A stretch of 11,668 nucleotides of DNA. It comes from JABWBJ01 sp036507855 (GTDB lineage Bacteria; Gemmatimonadota; Gemmatimonadetes; Gemmatimonadales; Gemmatimonadaceae). A program made the translations under genes and the position numbers. Positions 1 to 6,574 of this stretch are shown in pieces; position 1 is the first letter of the stretch, and the number at the start of each line of letters is the position of its first letter. A model generated the notes under the pieces. The model was not told where the DNA came from. It searched no databases and worked only from the letters and a program-made list of their open reading frames with translations. The stretch lies in assembly GCA_036507855.1 (NCBI GenBank), contig DATCIJ010000032.1:1-11668 (forward strand), given 5' to 3'.

Positions 1-38
1 CTTGGTGTTCAGCTACAGCTCATACCGGACACTTCCTC

Positions 39-67
39 TCGAGCCTCAAGCCTCTACCCTCGAGCCT
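39..67. repeat. Degenerate 7-bp tandem repeat, TCGAGCC type, four units
   Basis: Four consecutive heptamers related to TCGAGCC run from 39 to 66, with two of four identical and the others one to three bases off. The array abuts and slightly overlaps the stop codon (complement of 66-68) of the acetyltransferase gene. It is the leftmost of several 7-bp-period arrays in this window, each at a gene border. The rest of positions 1-38 shows nothing I can name. Confidence 0.6.
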
Positions 68-827
68 ATTGCAGCCGCGACTTCGCACCGCGTACGAAGC
101 CTTCGTACGCCGGGATCACCTCGAGTCGCCGGAAGAACCCCTCGGTGCCAGGTGGTATTCGCGCGACCGCGAGGCGTCCGGTTGCCCGATTCGCGGCCTG
201 GCGCATGAGCGCGGAGCCAATACCGCGCCGGCGATATGCGGGTTCGACAAGGAAATCGGTCACGACCGTCCATTCATAGCCGTCGGTGAGCATTCTCAGG
301 ACGCCGACCAGGCGATCGCCCACATAGGCGCCGATGTTGATCGTATGACCAAGCGACTCCTGTAACCTGTCTGCGTCGGGCGGCGCCAACTCCGACCGGA
401 TCGCGAGCTCGACAAGCTCCGGCACCGTGACGCTTGATGTCACGCGGATCGGCTCCTGATCGGCATCGGCTGGGGCCGCGGCTTCAGCCTGGGCGCGGAC
501 GAAGCTCTCCGGGACATCGGCGGGCGGTACTGGAGCGGCGTCGATCGCGAACTCCTGGCCTTTGGCGCGTCGGACGACACGGTGGCCTCCCTCCCAGATC
601 GAACCGAGAATCCGCCCGACGCCGAGTCCGAGTATGCCTAACGCAACGCCCGACCCGAACGTGATGCCGATGAACCAGGCAAATCCCTTCACGATTTCCT
701 GGCTCTGGAACCCGACCTGCAGATACGGCCAGGCGATCGGGGCGGATCCGAGGAACCCGATGAGAAAGCCGAAGAACGCCGACATGTCGGTGATGGCGTT
801 CCGGCGGAGGGAGTAGAACTCAGACAT
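66..827 (-). CDS. Membrane-anchored GNAT-family N-acetyltransferase
   Basis: A 253-residue protein predicted to transfer an acetyl group from acetyl-CoA to an unknown amine. The C-terminal half (about 128-250) carries the GNAT acetyl-CoA-binding motif A, with strand VVTDFLVEP followed by YRRRGIGSALM (RRRGIG at 199-204), the R/Q-x-x-G-x-G/A pattern of the family. The N-terminus holds two hydrophobic segments at about 15-37 and 47-70, rich in Gly, Phe, Ile and Leu, which look like a helical hairpin in the inner membrane. A low-complexity Ala/Pro/Asp linker (about 94-125) joins anchor and enzyme. Membrane-tethered GNATs are less usual than soluble ones. An AGGATGAG sequence sits 6-14 nt before the chosen ATG, and the next in-frame Met (residue 15) has no such signal and would cut into the first helix. 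The start lies 15 nt after the 3' end of the tRNA-Leu gene, so co-transcription is likely. The GNAT fold call is firm; the substrate is unknown. Confidence 0.8.
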   Translation of the reverse strand: MSEFYSLRRNAITDMSAFFGFLIGFLGSAPIAWPYLQVGFQSQEIVKGFAWFIGITFGSGVALGILGLGVGRILGSIWEGGHRVVRRAKGQEFAIDAAPVPPADVPESFVRAQAEAAAPADADQEPIRVTSSVTVPELVELAIRSELAPPDADRLQESLGHTINIGAYVGDRLVGVLRMLTDGYEWTVVTDFLVEPAYRRRGIGSALMRQAANRATGRLAVARIPPGTEGFFRRLEVIPAYEGFVRGAKSRLQ

Positions 828-842
828 CTAGCGCTCATCCTA

Positions 843-925
843 TGCGAGGGGCGGGACTCGAACCCGCACCCGGTTGCCCGGAGGGGCTTTTAAGGCCCCC
901 GCGTCTACCATTTCGCCACCCCCGC
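843..925 (-). tRNA. tRNA-Leu, anticodon UAA
   Basis: An 83-nt class II tRNA. The 7-bp acceptor stem pairs GCGGGGG (5', complement of 919-925) with CCCTCGC (complement of 844-850), with one G-U pair and discriminator A at 843. The D arm starts GCGAAATGGTAGACGC. The anticodon stem GGGGC/GCCCC closes the loop CTTAAAA, giving anticodon UAA (complement of 890-892). The long variable arm can fold through CCGG/CCGG, as expected for tRNA-Leu. The T arm is GCGGG-TTCGAGT-CCCGC. No CCA is encoded. It decodes UUA and UUG, and UUA is very rare in the genes here. Confidence 0.96.
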
Positions 926-934
926 AACTCAGAA

Positions 935-962
935 GTGAGATGGGAGATGGAAGACGTGAGAT
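935..962. repeat. 7-bp tandem repeat, GTGAGAT type (left arm of inverted pair)
   Basis: Four adjacent heptamers related to GTGAGAT fill 935-962, with the first and last identical. The preceding 928-934 may be a decayed fifth unit. It lies between the two tRNA genes, and a complementary array follows at 1008-1042. Positions 935-949 (GTGAGATGGGAGATG) can pair with 1020-1034 with one mismatch. Confidence 0.65.
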
Positions 963-982
963 AAACTGTCACGTCCGATCAA

Positions 983-999
983 TTCCGATCTGATCGGAA
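983..999. repeat. Inverted repeat TTCCGATC-T-GATCGGAA in tRNA spacer
   Basis: A perfect 8-bp inverted repeat with a single central base. It sits near the middle of the segment bounded by the inverted arrays at 935-962 and 1008-1042, so the whole spacer could form a nested hairpin in the tRNA precursor. No run of T follows on either strand, so it does not look like a typical intrinsic terminator. Confidence 0.6.
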
Positions 1000-1007
1000 G
1001 GCAGTGG

Positions 1008-1042
1008 TCTCAAATCTCACATCTCCCTTCTCACATCTCGAA
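1008..1042. repeat. 7-bp tandem repeat, TCTCACA type (right arm of inverted pair)
   Basis: Five heptamers, each starting TCTC, fill 1008-1042, and the second and fourth are identical (TCTCACA). The unit is the reverse complement of the GTGAGAT unit at 935-962, so the two arrays face each other. The array ends 3 bp from the 3' end of the tRNA-Gly gene. Confidence 0.65.
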
Positions 1043-1044
1043 AG

Positions 1045-1117
1045 AGCGGGAAACGGGACTCGAACCCGCGACCCCAACCTTGGCAAGGTTGTGCTCTACC
1101 AACTGAGCTATTCCCGC
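1045..1117 (-). tRNA. tRNA-Gly, anticodon GCC
   Basis: A 73-nt tRNA. The acceptor stem GCGGGAA (complement of 1111-1117) pairs perfectly with TTCCCGC (complement of 1046-1052), with discriminator U at 1045, as usual for bacterial tRNA-Gly. The D arm has AGCTCAGTTGGTAGAGC. The anticodon loop TTGCCAA gives GCC (complement of 1082-1084). The T arm is CGGGTTCGAGTCCCG. No CCA is encoded. It decodes GGC and GGU. It lies 119 nt upstream of tRNA-Leu on the same strand, so the two may form one transcript. Confidence 0.97.
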
Positions 1118-1137
1118 AACTTCGATAAGGTCTGATC

Positions 1138-1143
1138 AGTATA
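1138..1143 (-). promoter_or_regulatory. Possible -10 element (TATACT) of the tRNA-Gly transcript
   Basis: On the minus strand TATACT lies 20 nt before the first base of tRNA-Gly and differs from TATAAT at one position. I see no convincing -35 at 16-18 bp: the nearest TTGAGG is 24 bp away, which is too far. The element overlaps a CTGATCAG palindrome (1132-1139). It would start transcription about 7-14 nt before the tRNA. Confidence 0.4.
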
Positions 1144-1236
1144 GCGATTCCGCGGTAGGGTGGCATCCCTCAAGAGCTTCGAACGCGGATCACACTGGCC
1201 GCCAAGGCGGCACAGATGAAAGCTGATCAATCATCG

Positions 1237-1260
1237 GGTTTGATCAGATCTGATCAAACC
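1237..1260. repeat. Perfect 24-bp palindrome rich in GATC
   Basis: GGTTTGATCAGA followed by its exact reverse complement, centred on AGATCT. It contains three GATC and two TGATCA sites. In RNA it could fold as a 10-bp stem with a GAUC tetraloop. It lies 41 nt past the stop of the glycosidase-like gene in that gene's direction, so it may act as a transcript end, though no T-tract follows. A dimeric protein-binding site is the other simple reading. Confidence 0.7.
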
Positions 1261-1300
1261 GCGCCCTTTGCGCGTTGTGCGTTGCGCTCAGCGCTCCGCC

Positions 1301-3088
1301 TCACGGTGTCACGCCAAGCGCATGGACGGCGTACCAGACCGAATACGCCAACAGTCCCCCCAGCGCCGCATCCGTGCCGTTCGCCGTCGCACGACCTGAT
1401 GCATCAACCTCCTCCGCGGCGAGACCCATGTGCAGCGGCGCACGACGGAGCCATTGCAGGACCTCCTTCGCGTCGGGACCCATCAGGCGCGCGCACTGCT
1501 GCACCAGGTACTTGGGCTCGAGATCGAGCGAGCGCACGGTGCGTCGATAGGCGGAATCACTCCGATCGACCATGTCATACAATGGTAGCCACAACACTGA
1601 CACGAGCGGATCATCGTCAGCGACCGCCTCGCCGGCGAGATTGATGGCGGACAGGAATTGCGACTTTCCGTCGCGCTCCTTCGTGAACTGCCGCCGCAGG
1701 GCCGCGCGCACGGCTTCCGGTTCCTGGACCTCTCGCGCGGTTTCCTCGTCCAGCGTCCGCCGAAAGACGTCGAGCGCCTGCGCCACCACGGCATTGCCGT
1801 GCAGTGTGTAGGGGAACGCGGCCGGCTGGCCCGAGGGCGTCACTTCGGTCGAGTACAGCGGCACCTGCTCGTTGCGGCGCGCGCCGATGTCTTCACTGGA
1901 GGCATACAGCGCGTCGGCCAGGATCGGCTCCTCCACGATCTGGTCATCACCCGTTTCGCGGATATATCGATCGGTGGCCAGCGCATACGACGCCGCGCCC
2001 TCGATGCAGAATCCCGGCTCGAACAGGGTTCCGTCGAAGTAGCGCACGCCACTGCCGGGAGCGTACCCGTGCAGTTCGCAGGCGCGCAGCAGGAGTTCCC
2101 GCGCCAGCGGCGCGTCCGCGAGCTGCACCGCCGGAATCGTCCAGGTGAGGGCTTCCCACTCGCGGGCCGTGACGCCGCGGCTGTGCCAGGGCGCTCGGCT
2201 GCGAACGAGGTAGAAATGGGCGTCATCGAGCGCCCGCCCTACACCGAAAAAGTACGCCAGCAGCAGGTTCCGATTGAGCAGGCCGTCGACACCTTCATTC
2301 CCGGTGGACTGCTCGAGCGATCGAATCGCGTCCCGCGTGGCGACCAGCAGCGACCTCCATCCCCGACGCCGCATGACCTGTGTGGTTGCCTCGGCCCCGT
2401 CGCCTTCGGGGCCCACAGCCAGATAGAATGCCGTCTCGGCATGGCCGCCGGCAGGCGCGCGAACCTGGCGGCTGACTGCATAACGAGCAACGCCCTCGGG
2501 GCCGGTCGTCACCACGGCGTCCCCATCGGCGGCGATCGCCAGGGCCACCAGCCCCGGGAGCGCGCTGCCGCCAAGGATCACGGCGCTCGAATCGCCGCGC
2601 CGCACGACGTGATGATCCTCGAACGCGCGCGGCGTGCGCACCCGGAGCTGGCGGTGGCCGAGTTCCCCTTCGAGACCGATGGTCAGCCGCGCGTCGCGCG
2701 ACCCGCGGTTCTCGACGGCAATGGCGTACACCAGGCCGGCGGTGTCGGCGTCCCTCCCATACGGGGCGAAGATCGTCGCCCGCACCACCAGGTCGCCAAC
2801 CGCGGAAGTGAACGTCGGGATCCAGCCGGAAACCCGCTCCCAGGCCAGCGCCCCCTCGGCGAGCGGAACAGGCTCTCCGTTGACCTGTAGCACGGGACGC
2901 GCGAGGGCCGGGCCTCGACCCGATTCGAAGTCGGCATGCCCCGCGAACTCGACCGCCGAACGGGACCCACGATGCAGCACACCGAGCGCGTGGATCGACC
3001 CGTCCGCGGGGTGGATGCAGGGCACGGCAACCCAATGGTTGCCGGTGATCTGCCAGGGGACGGGGGGAATCGGCGTCGATGATATCAT
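1301..3088 (-). CDS. Six-hairpin (alpha/alpha)6 glycosidase-like protein, specificity unknown
   Basis: A 595-residue protein with no signal peptide, so probably cytoplasmic. The first 240 or so residues look like a beta-sandwich (alternating strands such as LVVRATIFAPYG, GLVYAIAVENRG, ARLTIGLEGEL). The rest is helical with aromatic and acidic clusters: FYLVRSRAPWHSRGVTAREW (292-311), RYFDGTLFEPGFCIEGAASY (349-368), and WLPLYDMVDRSD (500-511). A beta-sandwich followed by an alpha/alpha barrel is the layout of amylo-glucosidase, debranching-type and glycosyl phosphorylase families. I cannot assign the family or the catalytic acids by eye. The ATG at 3088 is preferred because WQITGNHWVAVPCIHP follows at once and reads like a conserved N-terminus. 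An open frame to 3349 would overlap the neighbour's signal peptide and has arginine-rich, non-protein-like composition. The Shine-Dalgarno match is weak. It is transcribed divergently from the barrel gene at 3231. Confidence 0.65.
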   Translation of the reverse strand: MISSTPIPPVPWQITGNHWVAVPCIHPADGSIHALGVLHRGSRSAVEFAGHADFESGRGPALARPVLQVNGEPVPLAEGALAWERVSGWIPTFTSAVGDLVVRATIFAPYGRDADTAGLVYAIAVENRGSRDARLTIGLEGELGHRQLRVRTPRAFEDHHVVRRGDSSAVILGGSALPGLVALAIAADGDAVVTTGPEGVARYAVSRQVRAPAGGHAETAFYLAVGPEGDGAEATTQVMRRRGWRSLLVATRDAIRSLEQSTGNEGVDGLLNRNLLLAYFFGVGRALDDAHFYLVRSRAPWHSRGVTAREWEALTWTIPAVQLADAPLARELLLRACELHGYAPGSGVRYFDGTLFEPGFCIEGAASYALATDRYIRETGDDQIVEEPILADALYASSEDIGARRNEQVPLYSTEVTPSGQPAAFPYTLHGNAVVAQALDVFRRTLDEETAREVQEPEAVRAALRRQFTKERDGKSQFLSAINLAGEAVADDDPLVSVLWLPLYDMVDRSDSAYRRTVRSLDLEPKYLVQQCARLMGPDAKEVLQWLRRAPLHMGLAAEEVDASGRATANGTDAALGGLLAYSVWYAVHALGVTP

Positions 3089-3230
3089 GCCGTTAGTTTC
3101 GTACGCGGTCGCGCGACGTGCCGGCGCGGTCTGCACCAGCCATCGGACACCGCAACTTACCGTGCCGCTGCCGAAGTACAACGGACCGACGGGGCGCTCC
3201 GCGCACGCGATATTCATCCACCCGCGACAC
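3089..3230. promoter_or_regulatory. Divergent intergenic region between the glycosidase-like and beta-barrel genes
   Basis: These 142 bp separate two divergent starts and should hold both promoters. No strong -35/-10 pair stands out. On the minus strand TTGTAC and TAAGTT are 16 bp apart, a poor match. If the barrel gene started at the ATG at 3087-3089, the two start codons would overlap; its signal peptide argues for 3231 instead. Confidence 0.35.
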
Positions 3231-4901
3231 GTGCTTCGGGTCGTCGCGGCGTTGACGCTGGTCGTCGCGCCCGAGGCACGCGCCCAGCGCGTCACCGGCC
3301 CATGGGAAGACGGGACCATAGCGCCGCGCGGCGTCCTGCGGATCGGCATCAGTCCCCGCTTCGGTCAATGGAAGGAGCGCTACGGTCGCGACGGCACGCG
3401 GGAAGCGTTAGGTGTGGACTTCACGCGTGACAGCCTCGGCCCCGCCGTCTTCCCGTTTCTTTCCCGCCTCTCCCCGTCGCTGACGGCGCTCACCGGCCTG
3501 GCAGCGCCTCCGCTCTCCTTCGGCTCGCTGCAAACGAACCTGGAGGTGACTGAGGCCGTGACGCACATCTCGCTTGACTACGGACTGACGTCCCGTGTCG
3601 GCTTTCAGGCGCTCATCCCCTACGTCAAGAATCGCGTTCACGTCAGGGCGATCGCCAATCAGGGCGGCGCCGCGGGAACACTCGGCTTCAATCCGGCAAC
3701 ATCGATCGCGGGTGCGCGGCAGCAGAATGAGCTCGTCGTCACCCTGCTCGGAACCGCCGCATCGACGCTCTCGAGCGAACTCACGCGATGCGTTGGAAGC
3801 CAGGACCCTTCCTGTTCGGCCATCAACGCGAACCGCTCCGGCGCCGTGTCACTGGTGCAACTGGCGGGCGACGTGTCCGGCGCGGTCGCCTCGGTGTACG
3901 GCACCTCGGCCAGCCCGGGTGGGGCATTTGTGCCGTTGGCCGGAGGCGCGTTGCACGCCGCGGTTGACGCGCGGCTCGCGGACCTGAACGCGCAATTCCG
4001 CACATTCCTCGGAGCCCCCACCAGCGGTGAGTGGATTGGCGCGCGGCCGGTGCCAGCGGTGCCCGTGGCCGCTGCTGATCTGGAGTCCTTGTCAAGCGAT
4101 CCGGCACTGGGCGTTTCGGCACGGCCGCTGGGCGACTACGAGCATAGCCATGTGGGCGACATCGAGGTCGGCGCGAAGGTCTTGCTGATCGATACCTTCG
4201 GACCCGGCGCCACGTCGCCCCTGCCCCGCGCCGGTTCGCTCCGGCTGGCCGCCGCCGGGATCTATCGACTCCCCACGGCGCAACTCGATCTCCCCAACGA
4301 CTTCACCGATGTCGGCACGGGTGACCGGCAGCCTGATCTCGAGTTCCGTGGATTCGGGGACGTGGCCCTGGGCTCGCGACTATGGATGTCGAGCATCCTG
4401 CGGTTTGGCATCCAGCGGCCCGATCGACTCGTCAGGCGCATCACGGACAATCCCGGCGACCCGTTCCCGGAACTGGCGCGCGAACAGGAGGTCGGGCGCG
4501 ACCTGGGTGACGTCCTGGAATTCGAGCTCGCGCCGCGTTACGTGCCGAACGACGAGTTCGCGCTCAGCGCGCTGTACCGGTATAGGAGAAAGGGCGCCGA
4601 TTCCTATGAGGGAGTGTTCCAGGTGACCAGCGCCGACGGCACCCCACTCTCGCTGGACGCCTCGCGGTTAGGCATCGGAACGGAACAGACGGATCACCTC
4701 ATGGGCTTTGCGGTCACGTTCTCGACCGTTCGCGGTTATGCGCGCCGAACGGCACGATGGCCGCTCGAGATCTCGTTGCTGCACACCCAGGTGATGAGCG
4801 GGCGTGGGATTCCGCGAATCCAGACCAACGGCATTTCCTTGCGGCTGTACCGGCCGACTCGGGGAAACGCTCTCCGGGCAGCGGGCAGTGGGCAGCGGTA
4901 G
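3231..4901 (+). CDS. Secreted outer-membrane beta-barrel protein, function unknown
   Basis: With the GTG at 3231 the protein has 556 residues and a short signal peptide, MLRVVAALTLVVAPEARAQ, with likely cleavage after ARAQ. The frame is open upstream to 2634, but that part is antisense to the glycosidase-like gene and not protein-like; an ATG at 3087 is possible but would bury the signal. Many amphipathic strands suit an outer-membrane barrel, for example THISLDYGLTSRVGFQALIP, GDIEVGAKVLLIDTF, SLRLAAAGIYRLPT, LEFELAPRYVPND, FALSALYRYRRKG and GISLRLYRP. A long Ala/Ser-rich insert (about 150-290) contains two cysteines eight residues apart (C187, C195) that could form a disulfide outside the cytoplasm. 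The pattern recalls MetA-pathway phenol-degradation/transporter-like barrels, but I cannot name a substrate. The last residues, after RLYRPTRG, are encoded by a 7-bp repeat that also supplies the TAG stop. It converges on recN with 8 bp between stops. Confidence 0.72.
   Translation: MLRVVAALTLVVAPEARAQRVTGPWEDGTIAPRGVLRIGISPRFGQWKERYGRDGTREALGVDFTRDSLGPAVFPFLSRLSPSLTALTGLAAPPLSFGSLQTNLEVTEAVTHISLDYGLTSRVGFQALIPYVKNRVHVRAIANQGGAAGTLGFNPATSIAGARQQNELVVTLLGTAASTLSSELTRCVGSQDPSCSAINANRSGAVSLVQLAGDVSGAVASVYGTSASPGGAFVPLAGGALHAAVDARLADLNAQFRTFLGAPTSGEWIGARPVPAVPVAAADLESLSSDPALGVSARPLGDYEHSHVGDIEVGAKVLLIDTFGPGATSPLPRAGSLRLAAAGIYRLPTAQLDLPNDFTDVGTGDRQPDLEFRGFGDVALGSRLWMSSILRFGIQRPDRLVRRITDNPGDPFPELAREQEVGRDLGDVLEFELAPRYVPNDEFALSALYRYRRKGADSYEGVFQVTSADGTPLSLDASRLGIGTEQTDHLMGFAVTFSTVRGYARRTARWPLEISLLHTQVMSGRGIPRIQTNGISLRLYRPTRGNALRAAGSGQR
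4876..4896. repeat. 7-bp tandem repeat, GGGCAGC type, at the 3' end of the barrel gene
   Basis: Three heptamers GGGCAGC/GGGCAGT/GGGCAGC, with a fourth decayed unit to 4903 that contains the TAG stop of the barrel gene. The array encodes the protein's final residues (AAGSGQR). It sits at the convergent junction with recN, where no intrinsic terminator is visible. Confidence 0.7.
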
Positions 4902-4909
4902 CCCCCGCT

Positions 4910-6574
4910 TCACCCTGCCGCGTCAAGCAACTCCCGGGCGTGCGCGCGGCTTACCTTGCTGGACGGGTCGCCGCCGAGCATTCGCGCTACTTCGGCGACG
5001 CGATCATCACGCTGGACGACGCTGATGTCCGCAGTCGACACTCCGCCCTTTGCTCCCTTCGCTACCACGACATGATGGTGTGCGCGTGCCGCTACTTGCG
5101 CGAGGTGCGTAATCACGAGCACCTGGTGGTGCTCGGCCAGCCGTCGCAGGCTGTCGCCGACTCTCAACGCGACGGTGCCCCCGATCCCGGCATCGACTTC
5201 GTCGAACACGAGCGTCGGGACCTGGTCGAGCCTGGCCAGGATGGACTTGAGGGCCAGCATCACACGTGACAGCTCGCCGCCTGACGCGGTGCGCGCGAGC
5301 GGCCGGGCGTCGTGCCCGACATTCAGGGCAACGCGGAACTCGACGCGCTCCGCACCAGCTGCCGTAATCACCTCGGTCGGCTCGAGCTGGACGAGGAAAC
5401 GTCCGCCGGGCAGGCCGAGATCCGGAAGTAGTGCCTCGACCTCGGAGGCGAGCTTGCGCGACGCCTTCTGCCGCAGCTTCGACAGTCGGGCCGCCTGAGC
5501 GGCAAGGGCGCTCCGCGCCGATTCCTCACGCGCCGTGAGGTCGCGAAGGTCCACCGCCGCCGTATCCAGCACCTCGAGCTCGGCGCGCGCTTCCCGCAGC
5601 GCGGCGATGGCGGCATCCACGCTGCCACCGTGCTTCCGCGTCACGCGGCTGACCTGGTCGCGGCGACGATCCACCTCCGCCAGCCGTTCCGGATCGCTGT
5701 CGAGGGTCGCATCGTAGGCCGCCAGATCGCGCGCCAGTTCCTGCAGGGTCACCAGCGCCTGGTCGATGGTCTCGCACAAGGCTGAAGCTGCCGGATCCAG
5801 TCGGAGGGCCGCCTGCACGGCGCGGCGCGCCGCGCCTAACGCATGGATCGCGCCGGCGTCGCCATCCTCGATCGCATCCATGGCCTGCGCGACCTGCGCG
5901 CGGAGCTCGACGGCGTGCGTGAGGCGTCTCGCCTCGTCGTCGAGCCGCTCCTCTTCGCCAGCGACCAGTCGGGCCGCGTCGATCTCGCGCGCGACGTGCC
6001 TGAGGTAGTCGGCGCGCTTTGCCGCCTCTTCACGCCGCCGGCTGAGATCCGTGATGGAGCTCCGGATGGCCTCGAGCTCGGCGTGCGCGTCGCGAACCGC
6101 CGTCGCGACGTCGGCCGCGCCCGCGAGTGCGTCCAGCACGTCACGCTGCGCATCGTCGTCCAGGAGCGCCTGCGACTCGTGCTGTCCATGGAGATTCACC
6201 AGCAAGCGACCCACCGAGGCCAGCGCCGTCGTGGTCACCGTGACGTCGTTGATCCAGGCGCGGCTCTTTCCACCGGCGCCGACCTCCCGTCGCAGAACCA
6301 GGAGCCCGTCCTCGGCCTCGATGCCGCGCTCCTCCAGCATTGCCGCCAGCGGTCGATTCCCCGTCGCATCGAACACGCCCTCGACCACCGCGCGATCGGC
6401 GCCACCGCGAACGACGTCGGCACTGCTCCGTTCGCCCAGCAGCAGGCCGAGCGCGCCAACGATGATCGATTTACCGGCTCCGGTCTCCCCGGACAGGACG
6501 TTGAACCCCGGGGCCACCGGCAGCGTCACCGACTCGATGACGGCGAGGTTGCGAATCCGGAGTTCCGTCAGCAT
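4910..6574 (-). CDS. recN: DNA repair protein RecN (SMC-like ATPase)
   Basis: A 554-residue cytoplasmic ATPase of the SMC/Rad50 group that acts in double-strand-break repair with RecA. The N-terminal MLTELRIRNLAVIE matches the family start. Walker A is GETGAGKS (29-36) and the Q-loop is HGQHE (129-133). A long charged coiled-coil section spans about 155-385, with a break near 225-290. The C-terminal half of the ATPase has signature TASGGELSRV (429-438), Walker B TLVFDEVDAG (454-463) and the switch ITHLAQVA (488-495). Every key residue is present and the length is normal. The ATG at 6574 is chosen because it gives the family N-terminus. A GTG one codon upstream (6577) is also possible and would make a 4-nt GTGA overlap with nadK. 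With the ATG, the nadK stop and recN start share one base (TGATG), so translation is probably coupled. It is the last gene of the operon. Confidence 0.96.
   Translation of the reverse strand: MLTELRIRNLAVIESVTLPVAPGFNVLSGETGAGKSIIVGALGLLLGERSSADVVRGGADRAVVEGVFDATGNRPLAAMLEERGIEAEDGLLVLRREVGAGGKSRAWINDVTVTTTALASVGRLLVNLHGQHESQALLDDDAQRDVLDALAGAADVATAVRDAHAELEAIRSSITDLSRRREEAAKRADYLRHVAREIDAARLVAGEEERLDDEARRLTHAVELRAQVAQAMDAIEDGDAGAIHALGAARRAVQAALRLDPAASALCETIDQALVTLQELARDLAAYDATLDSDPERLAEVDRRRDQVSRVTRKHGGSVDAAIAALREARAELEVLDTAAVDLRDLTAREESARSALAAQAARLSKLRQKASRKLASEVEALLPDLGLPGGRFLVQLEPTEVITAAGAERVEFRVALNVGHDARPLARTASGGELSRVMLALKSILARLDQVPTLVFDEVDAGIGGTVALRVGDSLRRLAEHHQVLVITHLAQVAARAHHHVVVAKGAKGGVSTADISVVQRDDRVAEVARMLGGDPSSKVSRAHARELLDAAG

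Larger units (their letters stand above)
1118..1300. other. Non-coding region upstream of tRNA-Gly and downstream of the glycosidase-like gene
   Basis: No ORF with coding character is seen on either strand. The stretch carries the putative tRNA promoter, six GATC sites (1134, 1188, 1225, 1242, 1247, 1252) and a 24-bp palindrome at 1237-1260. Its AT content around 1220-1260 is higher than in the flanking genes. Confidence 0.6.

Noticed and set aside
928..1042. CRISPR-like array
   Set aside because: Units are 7 bp with no spacers and no cas genes nearby.
843..1300. Integration site of a mobile element at the tRNA genes
   Set aside because: No integrase, no direct repeat of a tRNA end, and both tRNAs are intact.
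1658..2890. 410-residue open frame on the plus strand
   Set aside because: It is antisense to the glycosidase-like gene, rich in Arg, Ala, Gly and His with no motif, and is explained by high GC keeping opposite frames open.
2634..3230. Upstream extension of the barrel protein
   Set aside because: It would place about 200 non-protein-like residues before a clear signal peptide and run through the opposite gene.
3089..3349. N-terminal extension of the glycosidase-like protein
   Set aside because: It overlaps the barrel gene's signal peptide, has unlikely composition, and the conserved-looking N-terminus begins at 3088.
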